Below are positions 1 to 7,078 of a DNA stretch of 23,250 nt, piece by piece. The position numbers and the translations under genes are program-made. The notes below the pieces were generated by a model. That model was not told the DNA's origin, made no database searches, and worked only from the letters and a program-made list of their open reading frames with translations. Source of the stretch: an uncultured Clostridia bacterium (GTDB lineage Bacteria; Bacillota; Clostridia; Oscillospirales; CAG-272); NCBI GenBank assembly GCA_947367285.1, contig CANBDB010000006.1, positions 1 to 23,250 on the forward strand, in the 5' to 3' direction. Within the stretch, counting starts at the first letter, position 1, and every line of letters begins with the position of its first letter.

Positions 1-2835
1 TTGGTAATGCTTGATCCCACCGTTTGCGAACACAACTACGTATGGGTAGAAGGTAAAGAGCCTACCTGCGAAGAAGAAGGCGATGCAGATCACTACCACT
101 GCGACGGTTGCGGAAAGAACATTGATCCGAATTACGGCGAGATGGAATCGATAAGCATTCCAAAAGCAGAACACGAATACGGATCGCTGTATTGGGGAAA
201 ATCCGCTAACTTCTTTGAAGATGGCAACATTGAATACTATCAATGCTCCGAGTGTGAAAAATACTTTGACAACGAATATAACGAAGTCGAAACTCCCGTG
301 ATTCCCAAATACTCCACCAATATTTCCATTTGCGTAAACGGAACTCCAACGGCTCTTGTGCTTGCCGAGCAGTACGAAGGACATATTATATGGACGCTCG
401 ATAAGCTTACGGTCAAGGAAGGCGACGTGATTACCGTTTGCTGTACCGATAATCCCGATATAACCCACAACTTCTGGGGCAATGGCATTATTGATCAGAA
501 CGGAAAAATAACGATGACAGCCGTTGCGCAAGTAGTGGTAGAAGCTACCTATAACGGCGTAATGCTTAGCATAAATTATATTTATGAAGAAACGTATGAA
601 CACTATCTTCACCATATTGGTGTGAAAATGTACGACATGACTCTTGACGAAAGTAATCCTAACGTGGTGTTTGTTAAAGACGTTACGCTCTCTGCCGGAG
701 ATAAAATTGCCCCTGCAGGTAAATTACTTGTTACAAATCAGAATTTGTCATATTATTTTACACTTGCAGAGATCGATGAGTCGATAGCGGTGAAAAATGA
801 TCTCGGCTACGTTGATATCGTCAGCGGCGGCACCTTTGACTTTTATTTTGACCTTGAAGAAAAAATATTGACTATCGTAGAAGGTAACGATTATGAATAC
901 TACCTTAATCATGTCGGTGTGAAATCGTATGATATGATTCCTTACGAATACAATCCTAACGTAGTATTTATTGGAAACCTTACGTTTGATGCTGGAACTC
1001 GGATAGGTATCCAGGCTAAAAAGCTTTCAACCGACCAAAATATTAGTTATTATCCATCTCTTTTTGATACCGATCAGTCTATAGCGTGTGAGCGTGACGG
1101 ATACATTGAAATTCTCAGTGGCGGTACGTACGACTTTTACTTTGATTATAAGAAAAACGAACTGACTATCGTACAAAAGGATAAAGGTATCGTTATTGAG
1201 ATCAACGGCGTGCAGTATCCTATGAACTACGTGACCTACTCCGACGAACAGACAACGGGCTACATTTACGGTCTTGTGAACTTTGCCGAGGACGATAAAT
1301 TCGTAGTAGTGGATAAGGTAAACAACATAATTTATGATTATGACGATCTCTGTGCTACGTACAATTGGAACACTTGGGATTTCCACCGTGGCGATAATGG
1401 CGAATTCGTAATCGATAATGCAGGTCGTTATGGCATCGAGTTTGACGGCGACGTTAGCAAAGAAATATATATTGACAAGCATTTTGCGCCCCTTGACGGT
1501 GGCTATTACGAAGTAGTTATCGAGGGTGAAGAACAAGGCGAGCATATGCAAGGTGTTGAGGCATCCGAAGGTAGCTATATTTATAACGAGATTATTTGGT
1601 ATTATAACCAAGAGAGCGTGATGAATGCTGACGATATTATTGCTTACATTGAGGAAAAGGGGCTACACGTTTACACCCTTACGATGACGTTGGCGGAAGG
1701 AACTAAGATAAACATCAAGATGGGCGTTGATACCGTAATTACCGCAGATCACCTTACATACGTTAATGCGCAAGAGGTATGCGTAACCAAGGAGGGGGAC
1801 TACGTTAAGATCCTTACCGACGGTGTATATACGATTACCTATCTGCCTGCCTACAATGCGTTCTCAATTTACAAATCGGAGGAAGAACTCCCCGATGCTT
1901 ACATCTATTGCGACGTTGGCTTTGTTGCGTTGACAAAGGATGCAAGCAACGTGGTGACCTATGAAGGGCTTGTAGCAGAAGCAAACGACTATGTAACGTT
2001 CTTCGATGGAACAAAGACCAAGTATCTTTCTATCACTCTTGATAGCAACACCGACAGCACCATTGCTCACGTTATGACATCGGAGGGCTTGGATATGCTG
2101 TTCTTCGATAAGGCAGGAACATATAATCTTGCCTACAACATAGACACAGGCGTGCTTTCCATCACTTCTGTCGGTGGTGACACCGATCAAGGTGGTGACA
2201 ATGAGCAGGGCGGTAGCGAAAGTATTGATGATTATATAATCTTCATTTCTGTTGTTGATTACACCAATGGAAATCAAACGCTTTACCCGACTAAGAATCC
2301 CGATAATGCAAACGAGGTTTACATCAGAGTGGAAACAATTGCGGCGAACAGCTATATTTCCGTCAGTGTGATGTCCAAGGCAGACTATTCCTCTACCACC
2401 TACGCAACACTTGCGGATACCGACTCGTCGGTAGCAACCAATCTCACCGCAGAAATAATCAGTGTTAAGGTTGCCGGACCAATTGAAGTTTATTTCAACT
2501 TCGAAACAAAAACTGTAAAAATCGTTGCGGTATCAGGCTCAACCGAGGAAACGGTGTTACCCAAGGATATTTACATCAGCACGATGGAAAAATATGCTTT
2601 CATCGAGAATCCCGACAACTCCGATGAGCTTTGCTATCTCGGACTTGTTTTGGAAAGCTATGACGATTTCAGAATTCGTGATACGGATAACAATTACATC
2701 TCCGATATCACCCTTGCCTCTGGCACAACAGGCGTATATACAAATGGATCTTCCGTTATGGTTCAGGCAGATGGCACATACAACATCTTCATTAACAAGA
2801 CTACGCACGAAGTCAGAATCGTTGTTGTAAGCTAA
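1..2835 (+). CDS. Large modular, probably secreted protein (5' partial)
   Basis: The frame is open from base 1 to the TAA at 2833-2835, giving 944 residues; no ribosome binding site is visible at the left edge, so the N-terminus, including any signal peptide, lies outside the window. Residues about 9-100 hold two copies of a Cys-x-x-Cys module (C34/C37 and C82/C85, each preceded by an aromatic-rich stretch and followed by KxxD), a type common in clostridial surface proteins. Residues about 198-297 and 298-395 are a clear tandem duplication (YEHYLHHIGVKMYDM against YEYYLNHVGVKSYDM, both ending FDFYFD or YDFYFD plus LTIV). Further beta-rich modules follow, then a Gly/Asp/Gln linker near residues 724-740 and two final modules. 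There is no LPXTG, SLH or C-terminal membrane segment. Acidic composition and repeated beta modules suggest an extracellular binding or adhesion role, but I do not recognise a specific family and assign no function. Confidence 0.75.
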   Translation: MVMLDPTVCEHNYVWVEGKEPTCEEEGDADHYHCDGCGKNIDPNYGEMESISIPKAEHEYGSLYWGKSANFFEDGNIEYYQCSECEKYFDNEYNEVETPVIPKYSTNISICVNGTPTALVLAEQYEGHIIWTLDKLTVKEGDVITVCCTDNPDITHNFWGNGIIDQNGKITMTAVAQVVVEATYNGVMLSINYIYEETYEHYLHHIGVKMYDMTLDESNPNVVFVKDVTLSAGDKIAPAGKLLVTNQNLSYYFTLAEIDESIAVKNDLGYVDIVSGGTFDFYFDLEEKILTIVEGNDYEYYLNHVGVKSYDMIPYEYNPNVVFIGNLTFDAGTRIGIQAKKLSTDQNISYYPSLFDTDQSIACERDGYIEILSGGTYDFYFDYKKNELTIVQKDKGIVIEINGVQYPMNYVTYSDEQTTGYIYGLVNFAEDDKFVVVDKVNNIIYDYDDLCATYNWNTWDFHRGDNGEFVIDNAGRYGIEFDGDVSKEIYIDKHFAPLDGGYYEVVIEGEEQGEHMQGVEASEGSYIYNEIIWYYNQESVMNADDIIAYIEEKGLHVYTLTMTLAEGTKINIKMGVDTVITADHLTYVNAQEVCVTKEGDYVKILTDGVYTITYLPAYNAFSIYKSEEELPDAYIYCDVGFVALTKDASNVVTYEGLVAEANDYVTFFDGTKTKYLSITLDSNTDSTIAHVMTSEGLDMLFFDKAGTYNLAYNIDTGVLSITSVGGDTDQGGDNEQGGSESIDDYIIFISVVDYTNGNQTLYPTKNPDNANEVYIRVETIAANSYISVSVMSKADYSSTTYATLADTDSSVATNLTAEIISVKVAGPIEVYFNFETKTVKIVAVSGSTEETVLPKDIYISTMEKYAFIENPDNSDELCYLGLVLESYDDFRIRDTDNNYISDITLASGTTGVYTNGSSVMVQADGTYNIFINKTTHEVRIVVVS

Positions 2836-2853
2836 AGCCATATAAAAGAAAAA

Positions 2854-2886
2854 AGCCCGTAACTCCTTGTATAGAAGCTACGGGCT
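2854..2886 (-). terminator. Rho-independent terminator reading on the minus strand
   Basis: An 8-bp stem (AGCCCGTA at 2854-2861 with TACGGGCT at 2879-2886) is followed on the minus strand by TTTTTTCTTTT. On the plus strand no T-run follows, so it looks designed for minus-strand transcripts, although it also lies 19 bases after the stop of the large plus-strand gene and may help stop that transcript. Confidence 0.6.
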
Positions 2887-2892
2887 ATTCGC

Positions 2893-2917
2893 TGGTCAGC
2901 GGGGGATTTGAATACCG
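2893..2917 (-). other. tRNA 3'-end-like fragment
   Basis: Read on the minus strand this stretch contains TTCAAAT followed by CCCCCGCTGACCA, which resembles a T-loop, the 3' half of a T-stem, an acceptor strand and CCA. The matching 5' half of the T-stem and the rest of a cloverleaf are not present. It sits directly upstream (minus strand) of the hairpin at 2854-2886, the same tRNA-end-plus-terminator order seen at the intact tRNA-Leu. It may be a decayed tRNA or chance. Confidence 0.3.
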
Positions 2918-2938
2918 AAATAATCCCTTGTAAAGAAA

Positions 2939-2970
2939 AATACGAACCTTGATTGCTCAGGGTTCGTATT
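2939..2970 (-). terminator. Rho-independent terminator, minus strand
   Basis: A perfect 10-bp stem (AATACGAACC at 2939-2948, GGTTCGTATT at 2961-2970) with a 12-base loop is followed on the minus strand by TTTCTTTAC, so the run of T reads TTTTTC from the end of the stem. It follows the duplicated tRNA-Leu 3' end by 9 bases. Confidence 0.6.
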
Positions 2971-2979
2971 ATTTCTGTC

Positions 2980-2998
2980 TGGTGCAGATGAAGGGACT
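2980..2998 (-). repeat. Duplicated 3' end of tRNA-Leu (possible att remnant)
   Basis: On the minus strand this reads AGTCCCTTCATCTGCACCA, identical over 19 bases to the 3' end of the tRNA-Leu at 3145-3163, ending exactly at CCA. The preceding bases keep a GGGTTC but with an altered T-loop, and no cloverleaf follows further upstream. Integrases of genomic islands commonly target exactly this part of tRNA genes and leave such direct repeats; no integrase is visible here, so it could equally be a decayed tandem tRNA copy. Confidence 0.6.
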
Positions 2999-3102
2999 CA
3001 GGAACCCCTTTTGCGCGAGCGTTTGAGCTTGGCTTTAGTTTTTGGACGCAAAAGAATATTTGCTGACGCAAATATTAAGGGTTCGAACGATAATCGGTCA
3101 AG

Positions 3103-3145
3103 AAACTTATAGAGCCAAACCACAAGGGTTTGGCTCTATAAGTTT
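3103..3145 (-). terminator. Terminator hairpin directly after tRNA-Leu
   Basis: A perfect 19-bp inverted repeat (3103-3121 with 3127-3145, loop ACAAG on the plus strand) begins at the last base of the tRNA and is followed on the minus strand by CTTG. The unusually long stem with TTT at its foot is consistent with transcription termination and 3'-end processing of tRNA-Leu. Confidence 0.7.
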
Positions 3146-3231
3146 GGTGCAGATGAAGGGACTTGAACCCATATGAAATCGCTTTCACTGGAACCTGAAT
3201 CCAGCGCGTCTGCCAATTCCGCCACATCTGC
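3145..3231 (-). tRNA. tRNA-Leu (anticodon CAG)
   Basis: The minus strand folds into an 87-base class II tRNA: acceptor GCAGATG paired with CATCTGC, discriminator A, encoded CCA, anticodon stem CTGGA/TCCAG with loop TTCAGGT (anticodon CAG at 3195-3197), a long variable arm and T-arm GGGTTCAAGTCCC. The anticodon reads CUG leucine codons. No promoter lies in the 9 bases before it; the heptamer repeats and the four-helix-bundle gene are immediately upstream, and the nearest good promoter on this strand is at 3681-3708. Confidence 0.95.
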
Positions 3232-3240
3232 AGAGTAAAT

Positions 3241-3296
3241 GGAAAGTGGAAAGTGAAAAGTGGAAAGTGGAAAGTGGAAAGTGGAAAGTGGAAAGC
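3241..3296. repeat. Tandem heptamer repeat, eight units of GGAAAGT
   Basis: Eight consecutive 7-base units occur, six exactly GGAAAGT, one GAAAAGT (3255-3261) and the last GGAAAGC (3290-3296). The array ends inside the stop codon of the four-helix-bundle gene and begins 9 bases before the tRNA-Leu. Its counterpart on the other side of that gene is a different heptamer array at 3651-3671. Confidence 0.9.
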
Positions 3297-3637
3297 TACT
3301 TTGATGATTTGATGATACTTACTAACATTTTTTCCAGTTCTATGCAATCATCCAAAATAGAAACAGATTCAAGTTCAGTCAAGTAATTTGTGGATGTTAA
3401 CAGCTTGATCCAATACTTTGTTTCAGAAGCTTCCTTCAATGCTATGTTCATTTTGGAGATAAAATCAGGTTTGCTTTGTGCTTGCTCGGCTTCGGCAATA
3501 TTTGCTCCGATGCTTGTTCCGCTTCTTAATAGTTGCTTGGATAAAACAAACTCTTTTTTCTTTTCATTCAAATGCTTATAAAGATTGACAATTCTTATCG
3601 CAAACGCAAATGATTTTTCTTCAATAATGTTTGCCAT
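3296..3637 (-). CDS. Four-helix-bundle protein of the 23S rRNA intervening-sequence family
   Basis: This 113-residue protein begins MANIIEEKSFAFAIRIVNLY and contains the family signature RSGTSIGANIAEAEQAQSKPDFISKMNIALKEASETKYWIK-like stretch in its middle. The family was first seen encoded inside intervening sequences of 23S rRNA genes and is widespread as solitary small genes in repeat-rich spots; its biochemical role is not established. I chose the ATG at 3637 because GAGGGA lies 9 bases upstream; a longer in-frame start at 3658 would fall inside the ATTTTCA repeats. It is flanked on both sides by heptamer arrays, has its own promoter at 3681-3708 and reads into the tRNA-Leu, which suggests it is the cargo of a small repetitive element. 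Confidence 0.88.
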   Translation of the reverse strand: MANIIEEKSFAFAIRIVNLYKHLNEKKKEFVLSKQLLRSGTSIGANIAEAEQAQSKPDFISKMNIALKEASETKYWIKLLTSTNYLTELESVSILDDCIELEKMLVSIIKSSK

Positions 3638-3650
3638 ATTACTATCCCTC

Positions 3651-3671
3651 ATTTTCAATTTTCAATTTTCA
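3651..3671. repeat. Tandem heptamer repeat, three units of ATTTTCA
   Basis: Three exact ATTTTCA units lie between the promoter and the start codon of the four-helix-bundle gene. Together with the eight GGAAAGT units on the other side they bracket that gene with 7-bp arrays of different sequence. Confidence 0.85.
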
Positions 3672-3680
3672 ACTTTATTA

Positions 3681-3708
3681 ATTATACCATAATTTATGGA
3701 AAAGTCAA
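3681..3708 (-). promoter_or_regulatory. Promoter for the four-helix-bundle gene and possibly tRNA-Leu
   Basis: On the minus strand TTGACT (3703-3708) and a perfect TATAAT (3681-3686) are 16 bases apart. The -35 box overlaps the stop codon of the flippase gene. The predicted start is near 3674, just before the ATTTTCA array. A small dyad CCATAA-A-TTATGG fills the spacer. Confidence 0.7.
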
Positions 3709-5234
3709 GTTGATTTTTTGAAAAACCCCTTAATCCAGCCGACTTCTTCTCGGTTGATTGCGTTGGTCATCCGCAAGAGCGCGAAATATATTATGATGGC
3801 AATGATGATAGCACCAAATGTTGAAAGTGATGCAAATGAACGGAGCGCCCCTGCCGCAAATGAGCCGACCAAAATGGAAAGTGCGGGGAGCAAGAACCAT
3901 CTTCCAATTGAAAATCGCATTTTCGTCACCTTAACGAGCTTAAATATGCTCGCGCTCGCATTAAAAATCTCGCTGACCATTATCAAAATGATATATCCGT
4001 ATCCACCGAAGCGAGGAATCAAAATCCACACCATAATTAGTGAACAAAGTGTGTCCAAAATATTAATATTCATTGTATAAAGCTGCTCTCCGAGCCCCTT
4101 TAACATATTGTCTACGGTGGTGTCGAGGTACATAATCGGCACGATATGGGCAACGAGCCGTATGTATTTTCCTGCCTCGGTCGAGCCGTAAATTCCGACG
4201 CCAAGCTCCTCGGCAAAGAATATCATTATGCCCGCTACACCGATGGCAAATACAAGCGCGAGGTGGCACACGCGCTGTGCGACGTATTTAATTTCCGTCT
4301 TATTTCGTTGGATATTCAGTTCGGCAAGCTCGGGAACGAGCAGTCCCGAGAATGACTGTATCAATGCCGCAGGGAAGAGTACAAGTGGCATTACCATGCT
4401 TTGCAATGTGCCGTATGACGCGAGCGCTGCCGCCCGATTTGCTCCGCTCTTTTCAATGCCGATGGGTATTAATATATGCTCAATGGTGAGTAGCGCTGAA
4501 CGAAAATAGGTTGAGAGGGCGAGGGGGAGGGCGATCGAGAGCATCTTTTTTGTGATTTTTCGCTCGGAAACTGCACTTTTGGGGGCATTTTTGACCTTTT
4601 CTTTATCAAAAATATAGAATATCAGCGCAATAGTGAACGAAAGCATTTCGGATAGCGCTCCTCCAAGCACCAGGCAAATACAGTGCGATTCCATATCTCG
4701 ACCGAATGCCAGGTCGAGCAGTGCACCGCAAAAGAATATGCGAAAAAGCTGTTCGAGAATTTGAGTTACCGCATTTTTGAAAACTCTGCGGACGGCTGTA
4801 AAATAGCCGTTAAAGCAGGCGGATAGGGCAATAAGAGGAAGGGTCGCGCCCGCGAGCTGCAGGGGTTTTATTACTCGCGTGTCCTTTAGTGCGTGAACTG
4901 CGAGTGGCTCGGCTAAAATGAGCAACAAAACACACGCGAGTGTGCCGAAGAATAGAGAATACGCCACGCATTTTTTTATTGAAATGCGTGCTTTTTCGGT
5001 GTCATTTTCACCAAGCGCATCCGAAACAAGCCGAGTGGTTGTTAGATTTATGCCCGATAGCGCAAGTGTGAGCGCAAAGCCGTAAACACTCCCGAGCAGG
5101 GTATAAAGTCCGAGCGCCTCCGCGCCTATTTTTCTTGAAATATATGCATTAAAAGCTACTCCAAGGCCACGGAGCGCGAGCGCCACACAGGTCATAAGTG
5201 CGCCGTTTGCCAGATATTTTTTCAATCTTGTCAT
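3705..5234 (-). CDS. MOP-superfamily flippase, SpoVB/polysaccharide exporter type
   Basis: The 509-residue product is an integral membrane protein with about 12-14 hydrophobic segments and the N-terminal pattern LRGLGVAFNAYISRKIGAEALGLY found in SpoVB, MurJ-like and Wzx-like flippases. Members move lipid-linked sugars across the cytoplasmic membrane; SpoVB itself acts in spore cortex formation, but other clostridial paralogues serve cell wall or capsule, so the substrate is left open. The ATG at 5234 is preferred because GGGGA lies 8 bases upstream and the S/H/K/Y-rich extension to 5333 is not family-like. It stands alone, divergent from the GNAT-like gene, and its stop overlaps the -35 box of the next promoter. 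Confidence 0.85.
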   Translation of the reverse strand: MTRLKKYLANGALMTCVALALRGLGVAFNAYISRKIGAEALGLYTLLGSVYGFALTLALSGINLTTTRLVSDALGENDTEKARISIKKCVAYSLFFGTLACVLLLILAEPLAVHALKDTRVIKPLQLAGATLPLIALSACFNGYFTAVRRVFKNAVTQILEQLFRIFFCGALLDLAFGRDMESHCICLVLGGALSEMLSFTIALIFYIFDKEKVKNAPKSAVSERKITKKMLSIALPLALSTYFRSALLTIEHILIPIGIEKSGANRAAALASYGTLQSMVMPLVLFPAALIQSFSGLLVPELAELNIQRNKTEIKYVAQRVCHLALVFAIGVAGIMIFFAEELGVGIYGSTEAGKYIRLVAHIVPIMYLDTTVDNMLKGLGEQLYTMNINILDTLCSLIMVWILIPRFGGYGYIILIMVSEIFNASASIFKLVKVTKMRFSIGRWFLLPALSILVGSFAAGALRSFASLSTFGAIIIAIIIYFALLRMTNAINREEVGWIKGFFKKST

Positions 5235-5411
5235 TGTTTGTCCCCGTTTTTGATTTTGGTAAATCATATGTTTTTTGTGGGTGGAATATGAATTTATGTA
5301 GGTATGTTTGCGCGTATAATGATTTTTGTGCAAAATTGTGATTATTTTATTTCACATAACCCACTCGTTTTCTTGAAAAATGTGCAAAACGACAAAGTTC
5401 ACAAAAAAATG

Positions 5412-5440
5412 TTGACAAATCAACAAATCGGTGCTATAAT
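5412..5440 (+). promoter_or_regulatory. Consensus sigma-A promoter of the GNAT-like/GtrA operon
   Basis: TTGACA (5412-5417) and TATAAT (5435-5440) are both perfect and separated by 17 bases; a TGC just before the -10 box adds an extended -10 element. The start of transcription should be near 5447, about 40 bases before the chosen start codon. Confidence 0.85.
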
Positions 5441-5488
5441 ACGGCATCTTCAAAATTATATATCAATGTGAAGGAATTAACAATTATT

Positions 5489-6613
5489 ATGGCTATTATC
5501 ATTAAGGAAGTAATTACTAAAAAAGACCTTTTGAGATGGGTAAGATTTCCCAATGACTTATATAAAAACGATGAATTTTTCGTTCCATTTTTAGAAAATG
5601 ACGAGATTGACACCTTTACTAAGGACAAAAATCCGTCCTATGAATTTTGCGAGACAAAATTATTCTTGGCTTACAAGGACGGTGAGATTGCCGGCAGAAT
5701 TGCAGGACTTATCAACCACGCGTACAACAAAAAGTGGAAAAAGAATGCTATTCGCTTTACAAGATTTGACTTTATTGATGATTATGAGGTTTCACACGCT
5801 CTCTTTGAAGCGGTAGTGAAATGGGGAAGAGAAAGAGGTTTTAATGAGATTATGGGCCCCATGGGATTCAACGATACCGACCATCAGGGTATGCTTATTT
5901 ATGGATATGATCAGCTCAATATGTCCGTAACATTTTATAACCATCCGTATTATATGGATCACATGGAGCGTCTTGGGCTCACAAAGGCTATCGACTGGAT
6001 TGAATACAAAATAAAATGTCCTGCCGAGCCCAATCCTCGCATTGAACGTTTGGCAAACCGCTTGCTTGAACGCGGAAAATATACCGTAGTTACCTATACC
6101 GACAGAAAAACTCTCTACAATGATGCCTTTGAGGCATTTGAGGTAGTTGACAAGGCAGAGGCAGTTCTTTTCGGTACTGTTCCGCTCACTTCCGCCGTTA
6201 TTAAAAATATGATAGACAACTACATACCACTTGTTGACCTTGATTACATTTGCTCGGTAAAGGACAATGACGGTCATATAGTTGCATTTGGCGTTATGGT
6301 GCCATCTCTTGCCAAGGCATTCAAAAAGGCAAACGGAAGGATGTTCCCGTTTGGAATAGTGCATATGCTCAAGGCACTTAAATCCTACAACGATACTCTT
6401 GAGATGTATTTCGTTGCAGTTGATCCTAGTCATCAGACATTCGGTGTTCCCGCAATTTTGATGGACACACTCGTTAGAAAGTGCATTGAGAACAAGGTTA
6501 TGTACTGCGAAACAGGCCCAATGCTTGAAACTAACGGCGCTGTTCACGGTATGTGGAAGTATTTTGACAAGGAACAGCACAAGCGCCGCCGCTGTTATTC
6601 AAAATTAATATAA
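5489..6613 (+). CDS. GNAT-like acyltransferase family protein
   Basis: The 374-residue protein has an N-terminal GNAT-like half (FVPFLENDE, then AYKDGEIAGRIAGLINHAYN, then the HALFEAVVKWGRERGFNEIMGP stretch that resembles the acyl-CoA-binding part of the fold) and a C-terminal half of similar character (LEMYFVAVDPSHQTFGVPAILMDTL). It belongs to a conserved family of uncharacterised proteins related to E. coli YghO; substrate unknown. The ATG at 5489 matches the usual N-terminus; AAGGA ends 13 bases before it, a rather long gap, and an in-frame GTG at 5468 is the alternative. It is the first gene after a consensus promoter and is followed 13 bases later by a GtrA-family gene, so the two are probably co-transcribed. 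Confidence 0.7.
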   Translation: MAIIIKEVITKKDLLRWVRFPNDLYKNDEFFVPFLENDEIDTFTKDKNPSYEFCETKLFLAYKDGEIAGRIAGLINHAYNKKWKKNAIRFTRFDFIDDYEVSHALFEAVVKWGRERGFNEIMGPMGFNDTDHQGMLIYGYDQLNMSVTFYNHPYYMDHMERLGLTKAIDWIEYKIKCPAEPNPRIERLANRLLERGKYTVVTYTDRKTLYNDAFEAFEVVDKAEAVLFGTVPLTSAVIKNMIDNYIPLVDLDYICSVKDNDGHIVAFGVMVPSLAKAFKKANGRMFPFGIVHMLKALKSYNDTLEMYFVAVDPSHQTFGVPAILMDTLVRKCIENKVMYCETGPMLETNGAVHGMWKYFDKEQHKRRRCYSKLI

Positions 6614-6626
6614 GGGGGGAATGGTT

Positions 6627-7037
6627 ATGAGTAAAGATAAGGGACAGCTAATGCAGGCATTGAAATTTACGCTGTTTTCAATTTCAGCCGGCATTATTCA
6701 AATAGTTTCATTTGCAATTTTAGAGATATTTATTCACGAGTACTGGATTCCATATTTGACGTCATTAATCCTGTCAATAGTGTGGAATTTTACACTTAAC
6801 CGTCGTTATACCTTCCAATCCGCTGCCAACGTGCCCATAGCAATGGCTAAGGTATTTGGATTTTATTTGGTATTTACCCCTGTTTCTACCTGGCTTGGAA
6901 ATCTTGCCGAGCAAAACGGAGGCAATGATTTTGTAATTCTGATTTTGACTATGGTAGCTAATTTTGTTTTGGAATATTTATTTTGCAAGTTCGTTGTTTA
7001 TCGTGGACAGGAAAATACGAGAAGAGAAGAAAAGTAA
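6627..7037 (+). CDS. GtrA-family membrane protein
   Basis: This 136-residue protein has four predicted membrane segments (residues about 10-30, 35-55, 75-95 and 103-125), the conserved WNFTLNRRYTF stretch after the second and KFVVYRG at the end, as in GtrA-like proteins. Family members are thought to help move lipid-linked sugars such as undecaprenyl-phosphate-glucose or to support glycan decoration. The ATG at 6627 is favoured over the one at 6621 because the GGGGGGA (6614-6620) leaves 6 bases of spacing only for the later start. It lies downstream of the GNAT-like gene in the same transcript and ends at a bidirectional terminator. Confidence 0.85.
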   Translation: MSKDKGQLMQALKFTLFSISAGIIQIVSFAILEIFIHEYWIPYLTSLILSIVWNFTLNRRYTFQSAANVPIAMAKVFGFYLVFTPVSTWLGNLAEQNGGNDFVILILTMVANFVLEYLFCKFVVYRGQENTRREEK

Positions 7038-7045
7038 AAGAAAAA

Positions 7046-7070
7046 GGAACGGATTTTTAAAATCCGTTCC
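7046..7070. terminator. Bidirectional terminator between gtrA-like gene and the aro operon
   Basis: GGAACGGATTTT (7046-7057) pairs with AAAATCCGTTCC (7059-7070). On the plus strand ATTTTCTATT follows; on the minus strand TTTTTCTTTT follows. It sits between two convergent genes and can end both transcripts, including the whole aro operon. Confidence 0.85.
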
Positions 7071-7078
7071 ATTTTCTA

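Noticed and set aside
1027..1611. A 194-residue minus-strand reading frame
   Set aside because: It lies inside the large modular gene and mirrors its codon bias; no ribosome binding site or domain is visible.
2893..2917. A second functional tRNA gene
   Set aside because: Only a T-loop-like and acceptor-like 3' strand can be seen; the 5' half of the T-stem and the remaining arms are absent.
2832..3071. A 79-residue minus-strand reading frame
   Set aside because: It runs through the duplicated tRNA end and two terminator hairpins, has no convincing ribosome binding site, and shows no protein-like pattern.
3241..3296. CRISPR array
   Set aside because: Units are 7 bases, contiguous and without spacers; this is a simple tandem repeat.
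3075..3347. A 90-residue minus-strand reading frame
   Set aside because: It is the translation of the tRNA-Leu and its surrounding repeats (MWRNWQTRWIQVP is the familiar artefact of translating a leucine tRNA).
5792..6580. A 262-residue minus-strand reading frame
   Set aside because: It is antisense to the GNAT-like gene, which has a consensus promoter and conserved motifs; no start signal or family pattern supports the antisense frame.
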